5,500 nt of DNA from an uncultured Desulfotignum sp. (GTDB taxonomy: Bacteria; Desulfobacterota; Desulfobacteria; Desulfobacterales; Desulfobacteraceae). This document shows, piece after piece, positions 1 to 5,246 of this stretch. The notes under the pieces were generated by a model. It was not told the origin of the DNA. It saw nothing but the letters and a program-made list of their open reading frames with translations, and did not search any database. The DNA is taken from NCBI GenBank assembly GCA_937951975.1, contig CALGAJ010000073.1:1-5500 (forward strand). The letters run 5' to 3'. The position numbers were made by a program, and so were the translations under genes. Within the stretch, counting starts at the first letter, position 1. Each line of letters starts with the position of its first letter.

Positions 1-110
1 GTTTCAAATGTCACCGGAGATGTCCCCCGGCCGGCCATCACCCCGAGCAGAAACAACCACCCGCCGATGAAGATATAGATGACATATTTCAACACCCCGT
101 GAAAAGGCAT
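1..110 (-). CDS. Probable SPOR-domain membrane protein, N-terminal fragment
   Basis: Thirty-six codons are visible, from ATG at 110-108 to the left edge, where the gene is cut. The peptide begins MPFHGVLKYVIYIF and has one hydrophobic segment, about residues 8-26, followed by AGRGTSPVTFE. This is a short cytoplasmic end, one membrane anchor, then the start of a periplasmic part. A single-pass protein with a GRGTSPV-type sequence after the helix, directly downstream of argS, is what I recall for SPOR-domain (peptidoglycan-binding) proteins in related sulfate reducers. The SPOR domain itself lies outside the window, so this name is an inference from context and the N-terminus. The start lies only 2 nt after the argS stop and has no strong Shine-Dalgarno sequence, which suggests translational coupling to argS. 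It could instead be another bitopic membrane protein. Confidence 0.6.
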   Translation of the reverse strand, partial: MPFHGVLKYVIYIFIGGWLFLLGVMAGRGTSPVTFE

Positions 111-112
111 GG

Positions 113-1780
113 TCACATTCTTTCAGGCGCAGACACCCCTAACAGGGAAAGCCCGTTCCGGATCACTTTTTTCACGGCCAGAACCAGGCTGAGCCGGGCC
201 AGGGTCAGTTCCATGTCTCCAGTGATCACCTTGTGCCGGTTATAATAGGCATGAAAAGCCGATGCCAGGGTCATCAGATAGGTGAAAATCACATGGGGAT
301 GACAGGTGGCCGCACTTTTTTCCACCTGTTCGGGAAATTCAGCCAGCGTCTTGATCAACTGGATCTCTTCCTGGGCCGTCAGTTTTGACAGATGCCGGCC
401 CTGCTTGAAATCCACATCCATTTCCGGGTGCAGGTCCTTTGCTTTGGCCAGAATGCCCGAAATCCGGGCATGGACATACTGGACATAATACACCGGGTTG
501 TCACTGCTCTTCTGTTTGGCCACTTCCAGATCAAAATCCAGACCGGAATCATAGCTGCGGCTCAGAAACATGAACCGGGCCGCGTCTTTTCCCACTTCAT
601 CCACAATGTCTTTGAGGGTGACAAATTCTCCGGCCCGGGTGGACATCTGAACCGGTTTTCCGCCCCGGAGCAGGGTCACCAGCTGGACCAGAATCACCTG
701 AAACTGTTCTCTTTTCATTCCCATGGCCATGACAGCGGCGGCCAGACGGTTGATATATCCGTGATGATCCGCCCCCCACACATCGATGACCCGGTCGAAT
801 CCCCGCTCGTATTTTTCCTGGTGATACGCGATATCCGAGGCAAAATAGGTGGTCAATCCATTGCTTCTCACCACCACCCGGTTTTTTTCATCCCCGAAAT
901 CCTGGGTCTTGAACCACAAAGCCCCGTCTTTTTCATACACCTGATTCTGACTTTTCAAATGATCCAGGGTCTGTTGAAGCCGTCCGGAATCGTACAGGCT
1001 CTGCTCACTGAACCAATGATCAAACGTCACACCGAAGTCCGCCAGATCCCGGCGGATCTGTGCCAGGATCCGGCCCGCCGCATACCGGGCACAGACACCG
1101 ATGGCGTCGTCCGGGTTTCTGTTCAGGAAATCCGGCCCTTCCCGGTCCAGGACCTGCCGGGCCAGATCCTGGATATAATCGCCTTTGTAGCAGTCTTCCG
1201 GAAAATCAACCGTGTGTCCGGCCAGTTCCTGAAGCCGGAACCAGACCGATGTCCCCAGGGTACGGATCTGCCGGCCGGAATCATTGATATAGTACTCTTT
1301 GGACACTGAAAATCCGGCAAAGCGCAGGATATTGCCCACCGCATCCCCCACTGCAGCCCCCCGGCCATGCCCCACATGCAACGGACCGGTGGGGTTGGCA
1401 CTGACAAATTCCACCTGGACCCGCTCATTTTTGCCGAAATCAGAAGCCCCGTACCGGTCATCCGCTGCCAGTACCTGATCCACCACCGGGTGCCAGGCAG
1501 CCGGCCGCAGAAAAAAATTGATAAATCCCGGACCGGCCACCTCGATTTTTTCGATCCAGTCTTCGGGGTCCATATGGGCGATCACCGCTTCGGCAATTTT
1601 TCCGGGCGCCATTTTCTGGATGGATGCGGAAACCATGGCAAAATTGGTGGACAGATCCCCCTGGGAATGATGTTTGGGCGCTTCAATCTCCATTTCAGGA
1701 ATTTGGCCGGACACCAGCATGCCGGCATCCACCGCTTTCCGGACCGCGGCGGTCACCATGTTTTTTATGATATGTTTCAT
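113..1780 (-). CDS. argS: Arginine--tRNA ligase (ArgRS), class I
   Basis: This gene encodes cytoplasmic arginyl-tRNA synthetase, which charges tRNA-Arg with arginine using ATP. The protein has 555 residues, a usual full length. Residues 1-90 match the N-terminal tRNA-recognition domain (GDLSTNFAM at 41-49, GPGFINFFL at 83-91). The class I signature is HVGHGR at 135-140, inside VSANPTGPLHVGHGR, followed by YYINDSGRQ at 163-171. Further Rossmann-fold blocks include GADHHGY at 336-342. The KMSKS loop is the degenerate form VQMSTRAGEF at 377-386; ArgRS commonly departs from KMSKS, so this is not evidence of inactivity. The C-terminal DALR-type anticodon-binding domain covers about 430-555 and ends in the typical LGVSAPERM. 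The ATG at 1780-1778 is chosen because the homologous N-terminus begins there; the Shine-Dalgarno sequence is weak (GGA 5 nt upstream). The gene lies 24 nt after the acidic-protein gene and 2 nt before the next one, so co-transcription from the promoter near 2300 is likely. Confidence 0.98.
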   Translation of the reverse strand: MKHIIKNMVTAAVRKAVDAGMLVSGQIPEMEIEAPKHHSQGDLSTNFAMVSASIQKMAPGKIAEAVIAHMDPEDWIEKIEVAGPGFINFFLRPAAWHPVVDQVLAADDRYGASDFGKNERVQVEFVSANPTGPLHVGHGRGAAVGDAVGNILRFAGFSVSKEYYINDSGRQIRTLGTSVWFRLQELAGHTVDFPEDCYKGDYIQDLARQVLDREGPDFLNRNPDDAIGVCARYAAGRILAQIRRDLADFGVTFDHWFSEQSLYDSGRLQQTLDHLKSQNQVYEKDGALWFKTQDFGDEKNRVVVRSNGLTTYFASDIAYHQEKYERGFDRVIDVWGADHHGYINRLAAAVMAMGMKREQFQVILVQLVTLLRGGKPVQMSTRAGEFVTLKDIVDEVGKDAARFMFLSRSYDSGLDFDLEVAKQKSSDNPVYYVQYVHARISGILAKAKDLHPEMDVDFKQGRHLSKLTAQEEIQLIKTLAEFPEQVEKSAATCHPHVIFTYLMTLASAFHAYYNRHKVITGDMELTLARLSLVLAVKKVIRNGLSLLGVSAPERM

Positions 1781-1804
1781 AAGATCCGTTTATTGAAGTG
1801 ACGG

Positions 1805-2257
1805 TTAATTTTCGTGTTCAGACGTGTCTTCCGGGGTGAACCGGGGCGTATCATCCTCGTCATCGATTTCCTTGATTTCATCTTCCTTGGAGTCGCCGTC
1901 TTCATCCAGAAGGGCGTCGAGTTCCACATCATCGTCCTCGAGCTTGAACTCCTCCTCAGCCGGCAAGGTCTCTGCGTCCTGGTACTCCACAACCACCTTG
2001 TCCTGACTCTCCTCCGTGAAAAAATCCGCGGTTTCCTCAAACAGCTTGATGCACAGGTCCCGGGTGGGAAAAAAAGTCCGGCGCCGCAGCATCTGAACAA
2101 AGGGTTCCAGCCCTTCCCGGGCCGCCGCCGTCATTTCCGCCAGATCATAGGTTTCTTCGTACAGCGGCATCATCACCCCCGGGTCCACCTCACTGGACTC
2201 CAAAACCGTCAATTTGCCGTCCTTGACATTTTTTTCAAAACGGATCTTTTGTTTCAT
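1805..2257 (-). CDS. Conserved-looking hypothetical protein with long acidic C-terminal tail
   Basis: The protein has 150 residues and I do not recognise a family. Residues 1-90 look folded: a basic start (MKQKIRFEKNVKDGK), then YEETYDLAEMTAAAREGLEPFVQMLRRR as a likely helical segment, then FPTRDLCIKLFEETADFF. There is one cysteine, C69. Residues 91-150 are extremely acidic: by my count 29 of 60 are Asp or Glu, with runs such as EDDD and DDEDD, so this part is probably disordered. There is no signal peptide or membrane segment, so it should be cytoplasmic. The start ATG at 2257-2255 has a clear AGGAG (2270-2266) 8 nt upstream. It is the first gene of the presumed argS operon, with a strong promoter at 2298-2325. 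It could be a charged chaperone-like or nucleic-acid-mimic protein, but nothing in the sequence settles a function. The coding call is strong; the function is unknown. Confidence 0.85.
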   Translation of the reverse strand: MKQKIRFEKNVKDGKLTVLESSEVDPGVMMPLYEETYDLAEMTAAAREGLEPFVQMLRRRTFFPTRDLCIKLFEETADFFTEESQDKVVVEYQDAETLPAEEEFKLEDDDVELDALLDEDGDSKEDEIKEIDDEDDTPRFTPEDTSEHEN

Positions 2258-2297
2258 TCATGATTCTCCTGTAATTTTGGTTGGTGTCAAACCGTTT

Positions 2298-2325
2298 AAT
2301 ATAGCGCAACCACTGCCGGTGTCAA
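2298..2325 (-). promoter_or_regulatory. Sigma-70 type promoter for the acidic protein-argS operon
   Basis: Read on the minus strand, TTGACA (2325-2320) is followed after 16 nt by TATATT (2303-2298). This is a perfect -35 box and a -10 box with one mismatch. Transcription would begin near 2290, giving a leader of about 33 nt before the ATG at 2257 and placing the AGGAG correctly. It points away from the tRNA promoter at 2359-2387, forming a divergent pair. Confidence 0.7.
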
Positions 2326-2358
2326 CAGCAAGATGTCACTTCCCATCCAAGTTAAGTG

Positions 2359-2387
2359 TTGACCGATTTTCTCCAAGATGATATAAG
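2359..2387 (+). promoter_or_regulatory. Sigma-70 type promoter for the two tRNA-Ser genes
   Basis: TTGACC (2359-2364) and TATAAG (2382-2387) are separated by 17 nt, the ideal spacing, with one mismatch in each box. The predicted start is near 2394, about 10 nt before the first tRNA, a plausible short 5' leader. There is no GC-rich stringent discriminator: the bases after the -10 box are CGGGTGTTTCATT. Confidence 0.7.
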
Positions 2388-2404
2388 CGGGTGTTTCATT
2401 ATTT

Positions 2405-2492
2405 GGAGGAGTGGCCGAGCGGCTGAAGGCGGCGGTCTTGAAAACCGTTAAGTGTAACAGCTTCGTGGGTTCGAATCCTACCTCCTCCGCCA
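2405..2492 (+). tRNA. tRNA-Ser (anticodon UGA)
   Basis: The acceptor stem GGAGGAG (2405-2411) pairs with CTCCTCC (2482-2488), followed by discriminator G2489 and encoded CCA (2490-2492). The anticodon stem is 2432-2436 with 2444-2448. The 7-nt loop CTTGAAA puts TGA at 2439-2441. The T arm GTGGG-TTCGAAT-CCTAC spans 2465-2481. A 16-nt variable region (2449-2464) with a short AAG/CTT stem is the class II long arm expected for serine tRNA, and the discriminator G agrees with serine identity. It reads UCA and, by wobble, other UCN codons. It is first in a tandem pair. Confidence 0.97.
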
Positions 2493-2503
2493 CAGCATAT
2501 TGC

Positions 2504-2595
2504 GGAGAAATGGCCGAGTGGCTGAAGGCGCTCGCCTGCTAAGCGAGTATGGGGGGAAACCTCCATCGAGAGTTCGAATCTCTCTTTCTCCGCCA
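2504..2595 (+). tRNA. tRNA-Ser (anticodon GCU)
   Basis: The acceptor GGAGAAA (2504-2510) pairs with TTTCTCC (2585-2591), followed by discriminator G2592 and encoded CCA (2593-2595). The anticodon stem CTCGC/GCGAG (2531-2535 with 2543-2547) encloses loop CTGCTAA, with GCT at 2538-2540. The long variable arm (2548-2567) folds as TGGGGG-GAAA-CCTCCA with one wobble pair, and the T arm GAGAG-TTCGAAT-CTCTC is perfect (2568-2584). It reads AGC and AGU. It lies 11 nt after tRNA-Ser(UGA), so the two are almost certainly one transcript. I find no convincing intrinsic terminator in the 55 nt before the converging cyclase gene, only a T6 run at 2618-2623 without a GC-rich stem. Confidence 0.97.
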
Positions 2596-2650
2596 CTTCT
2601 TAAATCCTTTCCGTTGGTTTTTTGAATCCTTTGAAAACACACAACACGGT

Positions 2651-3844
2651 TCATGCGGGCCTGAGCAGAGAATACACCTGGATGGGTTCGGGAATTCCTT
2701 TCATTTTTGCCTTGCCTCTGTCATAGATCGGCCACAGGCCGTCGATCAAATCTTTGGTGCTCCGGCTGATCAGAATATCCCCGCCCGTTGCATGGTCCGA
2801 CAGCCGGGCCGCAATATTGGTCACGGATCCGGAGGCTGTGAACGTCATACGGGTGTCCAGCATCCCCTTGAACCGGGTCATCCCCACCAGGGCGGTTCCG
2901 GAGCTGATTCCCATATTGACGGTCAAGGGTCCCATGTCCGGAACATCCGGGTCACCGGCCAGAGAAAGACTGACGGACCGGCACCGGGAAGCGATCTCAA
3001 AAGCGGCTTTGACTGCGTTCATGGCATTGGTTTTCGGTTCATGGTCCTTGAAAATAATCATGAACCCGTCCCCGCTGGTTTCATTGATCTCCCCGTGGGA
3101 CCGGTGAATGGGATCCACAAAACTGGAAAATACCTTTTCAATGACGGCATTGACCTGGGCTTCCGGCCGGTTGGCACTCAGCCCGGTATATCCCTCCAGA
3201 TCGATGAACAGCACACTGACCTGCTTGGTCTCTTTTTCCCGGGTCAAAAGATCCGGATTTTTATCCGCCATCCGCCGCACCGATCCGGGGACAAACGGCG
3301 TCAGGCTGGCCAGGGTCTGACTGATACGGATCTTTTCCCGGGTGATCTCCCATTGCCGCCGGGCGGTCAGCAAAATGGTCCCCAGCACATTGGCAAAATC
3401 CCGGATCAGGTAAAAATCCCTGCGCGTGTACCGGGTCAGCGGCTGGATCACCACACTGACAATCGCCAGGATCCGGTTTTCCACAAACGCGGGCATGGCA
3501 TATTCCGGGCCCACCGTCATCCGGGAACCGTCCGGGCGGACAATGGGGTCACTGTCGGCCACCACCACCGCCTTTTTTCTGGCAATGGCCTGCTGAACCG
3601 CCGGGCGGTCCCGTTTGCAGGACTGGCAGCTCACCGGCCGGTCATACAGGGCGCACTGCAGCGGACTGGTGTACTCCGCTGCATCCGGATCCAGCAGCAG
3701 CACACACACCTCCATGGCATTGGGAATCAGAAAACGCAACCGGTCTCGGATCAGTTCCAGGATATCACCGGTTTCCGTCAATGGCGCAATATCTTTAATC
3801 AGGTCCTGTTGAACATGAAACCGTTCTTTATAATAATGATCCAT
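2651..3844 (-). CDS. GAF-domain class III adenylate/guanylate cyclase
   Basis: This gene encodes a cytoplasmic signalling enzyme predicted to make cAMP or cGMP from the nucleoside triphosphate. With ATG at 3844 it has 397 residues. Residues about 20-165 form a GAF-like sensor with four cysteines: C47, C64, C73 and C76 (VSCQSCKRD). Residues about 170-205 are a helical linker, and about 207-393 are the class III cyclase homology domain. The two metal-binding aspartates are D215 (FIDLEGYT) and D259 (ETSGDGFM). The transition-state pair is N343 and R347 (TNIAARL). The catalytic set is therefore complete. The purine-specificity positions are E255 and T336, a mixed pattern, so the product is uncertain. 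I see no membrane segment. Start choice: the frame runs up to a TTG at 3877 without a ribosome site, and ATG 3850 also lacks one, while ATG 3844 has AGGA 5 nt upstream. The gene follows the PagL-like gene after 60 nt on the same strand. Confidence 0.93.
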   Translation of the reverse strand: MDHYYKERFHVQQDLIKDIAPLTETGDILELIRDRLRFLIPNAMEVCVLLLDPDAAEYTSPLQCALYDRPVSCQSCKRDRPAVQQAIARKKAVVVADSDPIVRPDGSRMTVGPEYAMPAFVENRILAIVSVVIQPLTRYTRRDFYLIRDFANVLGTILLTARRQWEITREKIRISQTLASLTPFVPGSVRRMADKNPDLLTREKETKQVSVLFIDLEGYTGLSANRPEAQVNAVIEKVFSSFVDPIHRSHGEINETSGDGFMIIFKDHEPKTNAMNAVKAAFEIASRCRSVSLSLAGDPDVPDMGPLTVNMGISSGTALVGMTRFKGMLDTRMTFTASGSVTNIAARLSDHATGGDILISRSTKDLIDGLWPIYDRGKAKMKGIPEPIQVYSLLRPA

Positions 3845-3858
3845 TTTCATCCTGTTCT

Positions 3859-3875
3859 GAAAGGCATCTCCTTTC
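3859..3875 (-). repeat. Small hairpin just upstream of the cyclase start
   Basis: On the minus strand GAAAGG (3875-3870) and CCTTTC (3864-3859) are perfect complements around the 5-nt loop AGATG. The arm and loop together contain the only good AGGAG of this leader, 14-25 nt before the candidate starts. It could hide a ribosome site or be chance; six base pairs with two GC pairs per arm are only weakly stable. Confidence 0.35.
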
Positions 3876-3904
3876 AAACGGTTGGAAACCCCGGTTTTTT
3901 TTCA

Positions 3905-4447
3905 TCAGAAACGCCATCCCACCGTCCCGATGAAAATATCGATCCCGTCATTGGGAGATTTCAGATCCGCGTTGGAATAATGCATATATCCGAATTTGAC
4001 GTCCACCCGGTCGATCAGCACCCCGATGCCGATACGGTCTTCAAACTGGAAATTACTGGACAGGTTCCGGCCGGCAATGTGATAATCATCGATATATGCG
4101 GCACCGATCCCCGCTTCCACATAAGGGGTGATGTGTTGATACTCCGCCGGATTGAAACGATAGACAAACACCGGAGAAAACGCCACCCCGTTGGTGGTGT
4201 CTCCGGATTTATCCCAGACATTGTATGACAGCTCAAAATAACCGGACAGACTTCCTGTGGACGATTCAACCCATCGGGAAAGAAACGGCTTCTGAACCCC
4301 GATACGGACAACATCGATGCTGCCGGTGCTTTTTCCATACCCACCGGACACAGCAAACCGCCCGGGTTCAGCCCCGACCCCGGCACAAAACAGCAATGTG
4401 CAGCAGACAATCAGCCCTGCCACGCCCAACCCTTTCTTTTTCCTCAT
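3905..4447 (-). CDS. PagL-like acyloxyacyl hydrolase (lipid A 3-O-deacylase family)
   Basis: This is an outer-membrane beta-barrel enzyme family that removes the 3-O-linked acyl chain from lipid A. The protein has 180 residues, usual for PagL. Residues 1-26 form a clear signal peptide: KKK, then a hydrophobic core, then GVGA with likely cleavage before E27. The mature part shows alternating beta-strand character (TPYVEAGIGAAYIDD at 107-121) and ends in Phe (GWRF), the usual terminal residue of outer-membrane barrels. The catalytic motif HYSNADLKSPNDGID places H156 and S158 as the His and Ser of the triad. The third residue is expected 14 positions after the His (Glu in Pseudomonas PagL) and here it is D170. 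The start ATG at 4447 has GGAG 10 nt upstream. The gene lies upstream of the cyclase gene on the same strand, so co-transcription is possible. Family confidence is good; activity on lipid A in this organism is inferred. Confidence 0.88.
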   Translation of the reverse strand: MRKKKGLGVAGLIVCCTLLFCAGVGAEPGRFAVSGGYGKSTGSIDVVRIGVQKPFLSRWVESSTGSLSGYFELSYNVWDKSGDTTNGVAFSPVFVYRFNPAEYQHITPYVEAGIGAAYIDDYHIAGRNLSSNFQFEDRIGIGVLIDRVDVKFGYMHYSNADLKSPNDGIDIFIGTVGWRF

Positions 4448-4588
4448 TTTTTCTTTTCTCCGGTCAATGTTGTTTCATTTTGATGCCACGCAGATTACCA
4501 TACAACTCAATCTTGTGAACAGCCCCATTTCAAAAAAAATGCCCTGCATCCCTGCGGTCATACGCACGGACAGCCGGTTGTTTTACCC

Positions 4589-4617
4589 TTGACATACAAT
4601 TTCAGTAAGTTTATATC
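4589..4617 (+). promoter_or_regulatory. Sigma-70 type promoter for the RsbRD_N gene-dsrM operon
   Basis: TTGACA (4589-4594) and TATATC (4612-4617) are separated by 17 nt: a perfect -35 box, a -10 box with two mismatches, and ideal spacing. The predicted start is near 4624, about 25 nt before the ATG at 4649 or 52 nt before that at 4676. A second TTGACA at 4628-4633 has no -10 partner. This is the only strong promoter I see before dsrM, in line with a highly expressed respiratory operon. Confidence 0.65.
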
Positions 4618-4648
4618 CATCTAACAATTGACACAGGCAGTATTGCAG

Positions 4649-5191
4649 ATGAACTCAAAAAAAGACCGGGCACCCATGACCCTGAAACAATCCTTGAAGA
4701 AAAATCATGATGAATTACTGAAAAAATGGTTCCAGGCGACCATCAATACCTACCCCCCCCAGAGTGCACGGATTCTGGGAAAAGATGCGGACCGGTTCGA
4801 CAATCCGGTGGGCGCGGTCACCCGGGAAACCCTGGAAGATGTGCTGCACCTGCTGGCTTCCGATTATACCGGTGACACCCTTGAAAAAGCTCTGGATCCG
4901 GTGATCCGCATCCGGGCGGTCCAGGCATTTTCCGCTGCCGAGGCCGTGAGTTTTATTTTTTTTCTGAAAGACATCGGTGAAACAGTCGTGGATTCAGCCC
5001 ATATCCGGGAATTCGACCGGATGGTGGACCAGGTCGTTCTGGCCGGGTTCAACCGGCTGATGAAATGCAGAGAAGATATATTCCTTTTAAAGGCCACGGA
5101 AAGCAAACGGCGGATTCACGCAGCCTTTGAAAGGGCAGGCTTGGTAAAAGAGCTCAAGGAGGAGGACCTGCTTGGCTCAAAAAAATCTTAA
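4649..5191 (+). CDS. RsbRD N-terminal domain protein, upstream of dsrM
   Basis: The protein has 180 residues from ATG 4649, or 171 from ATG 4676. It matches the RsbRD N-terminal (RsbR/RsbRD, globin-like helical) domain: KKWFQATINTYPPQSARILGKDADRFDNPVGAVTRETLEDVL at about 25-66, FSAAEAVSFIFFLKDI at 94-109, then MKCREDIFLLKATESKRR at 138-155. In stressosome proteins of this family the domain is the sensor and is followed by a STAS domain; here no room for a STAS domain remains, so it is a stand-alone sensor-like module. It is soluble, mostly helical, with a charged end (ELKEEDLLGSKKS). It lies 55 nt before dsrM on the same strand without a terminator, and such a gene next to dsrM is, as I recall, common in sulfate reducers. 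Its role is unknown; sensing or assembly for the Dsr complex is inference. The start is uncertain: neither ATG has a good ribosome site, and family similarity begins near the second. Confidence 0.85.
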   Translation: MNSKKDRAPMTLKQSLKKNHDELLKKWFQATINTYPPQSARILGKDADRFDNPVGAVTRETLEDVLHLLASDYTGDTLEKALDPVIRIRAVQAFSAAEAVSFIFFLKDIGETVVDSAHIREFDRMVDQVVLAGFNRLMKCREDIFLLKATESKRRIHAAFERAGLVKELKEEDLLGSKKS

Positions 5192-5232
5192 CATGTCTGA
5201 CAAAATTTAGGTTTGTCCGGCAACCAATCTAT

Positions 5233-5240
5233 GAGGTGGT
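5233..5240 (+). promoter_or_regulatory. Ribosome binding site of dsrM
   Basis: GAGGTGGT is a long match to the 16S rRNA tail. Its GAGGTG core ends 8 nt before ATG 5247, the best Shine-Dalgarno sequence in the window. It fixes the dsrM start and suggests stronger translation than for the preceding gene, which lacks one. Confidence 0.75.
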
Positions 5241-5246
5241 TACAAC

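Noticed and set aside
392..1309. Open frame of 305 codons on the plus strand inside argS
   Set aside because: It is the antisense shadow of a full-length ArgRS with intact motifs; the composition is His- and Pro-rich and matches no family.
2601..2632. Possible terminator after the tRNA genes, with a T6 run and AATCCTTT repeated at 2603-2610 and 2625-2632
   Set aside because: No GC-rich stem precedes the T run, and the 8-bp direct repeat in AT-rich spacer is plausible by chance.
3885..3902. AAACCCCGGTTTTTTTT, which resembles a rho-independent terminator on the plus strand
   Set aside because: The stem would have only 4 pairs and no plus-strand gene ends there; on the minus strand no U tract follows.
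2549..4228. Open frame of 559 codons on the plus strand opposite the cyclase and PagL-like genes
   Set aside because: It begins inside a tRNA gene, has no ribosome site, and its product rich in His, Pro, Gly and Arg looks like antisense translation. The opposite strand has recognisable domains.
4513..4518. TTGTGA, a half-site of the CRP/FNR or HcpR type, in the PagL-dsrM spacer
   Set aside because: The expected inverted half TCACAA is missing 6 nt downstream, so only a common hexamer remains.
4495..4525. Possible promoter for the PagL-like gene on the minus strand (TTCACA, 16 nt, TAATCT)
   Set aside because: The -10 box matches the consensus at only 3 of 6 positions; nothing better was found, so I leave this promoter unassigned.
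4317..4592. Short plus-strand frames over the start of the PagL-like gene and the region beyond
   Set aside because: They are antisense to the signal peptide, lack ribosome sites and end in low-complexity sequence.
5193..5210. Five-codon frame between the RsbRD_N gene and dsrM, a possible leader peptide
   Set aside because: It has no ribosome site and no attenuator-like structure follows.
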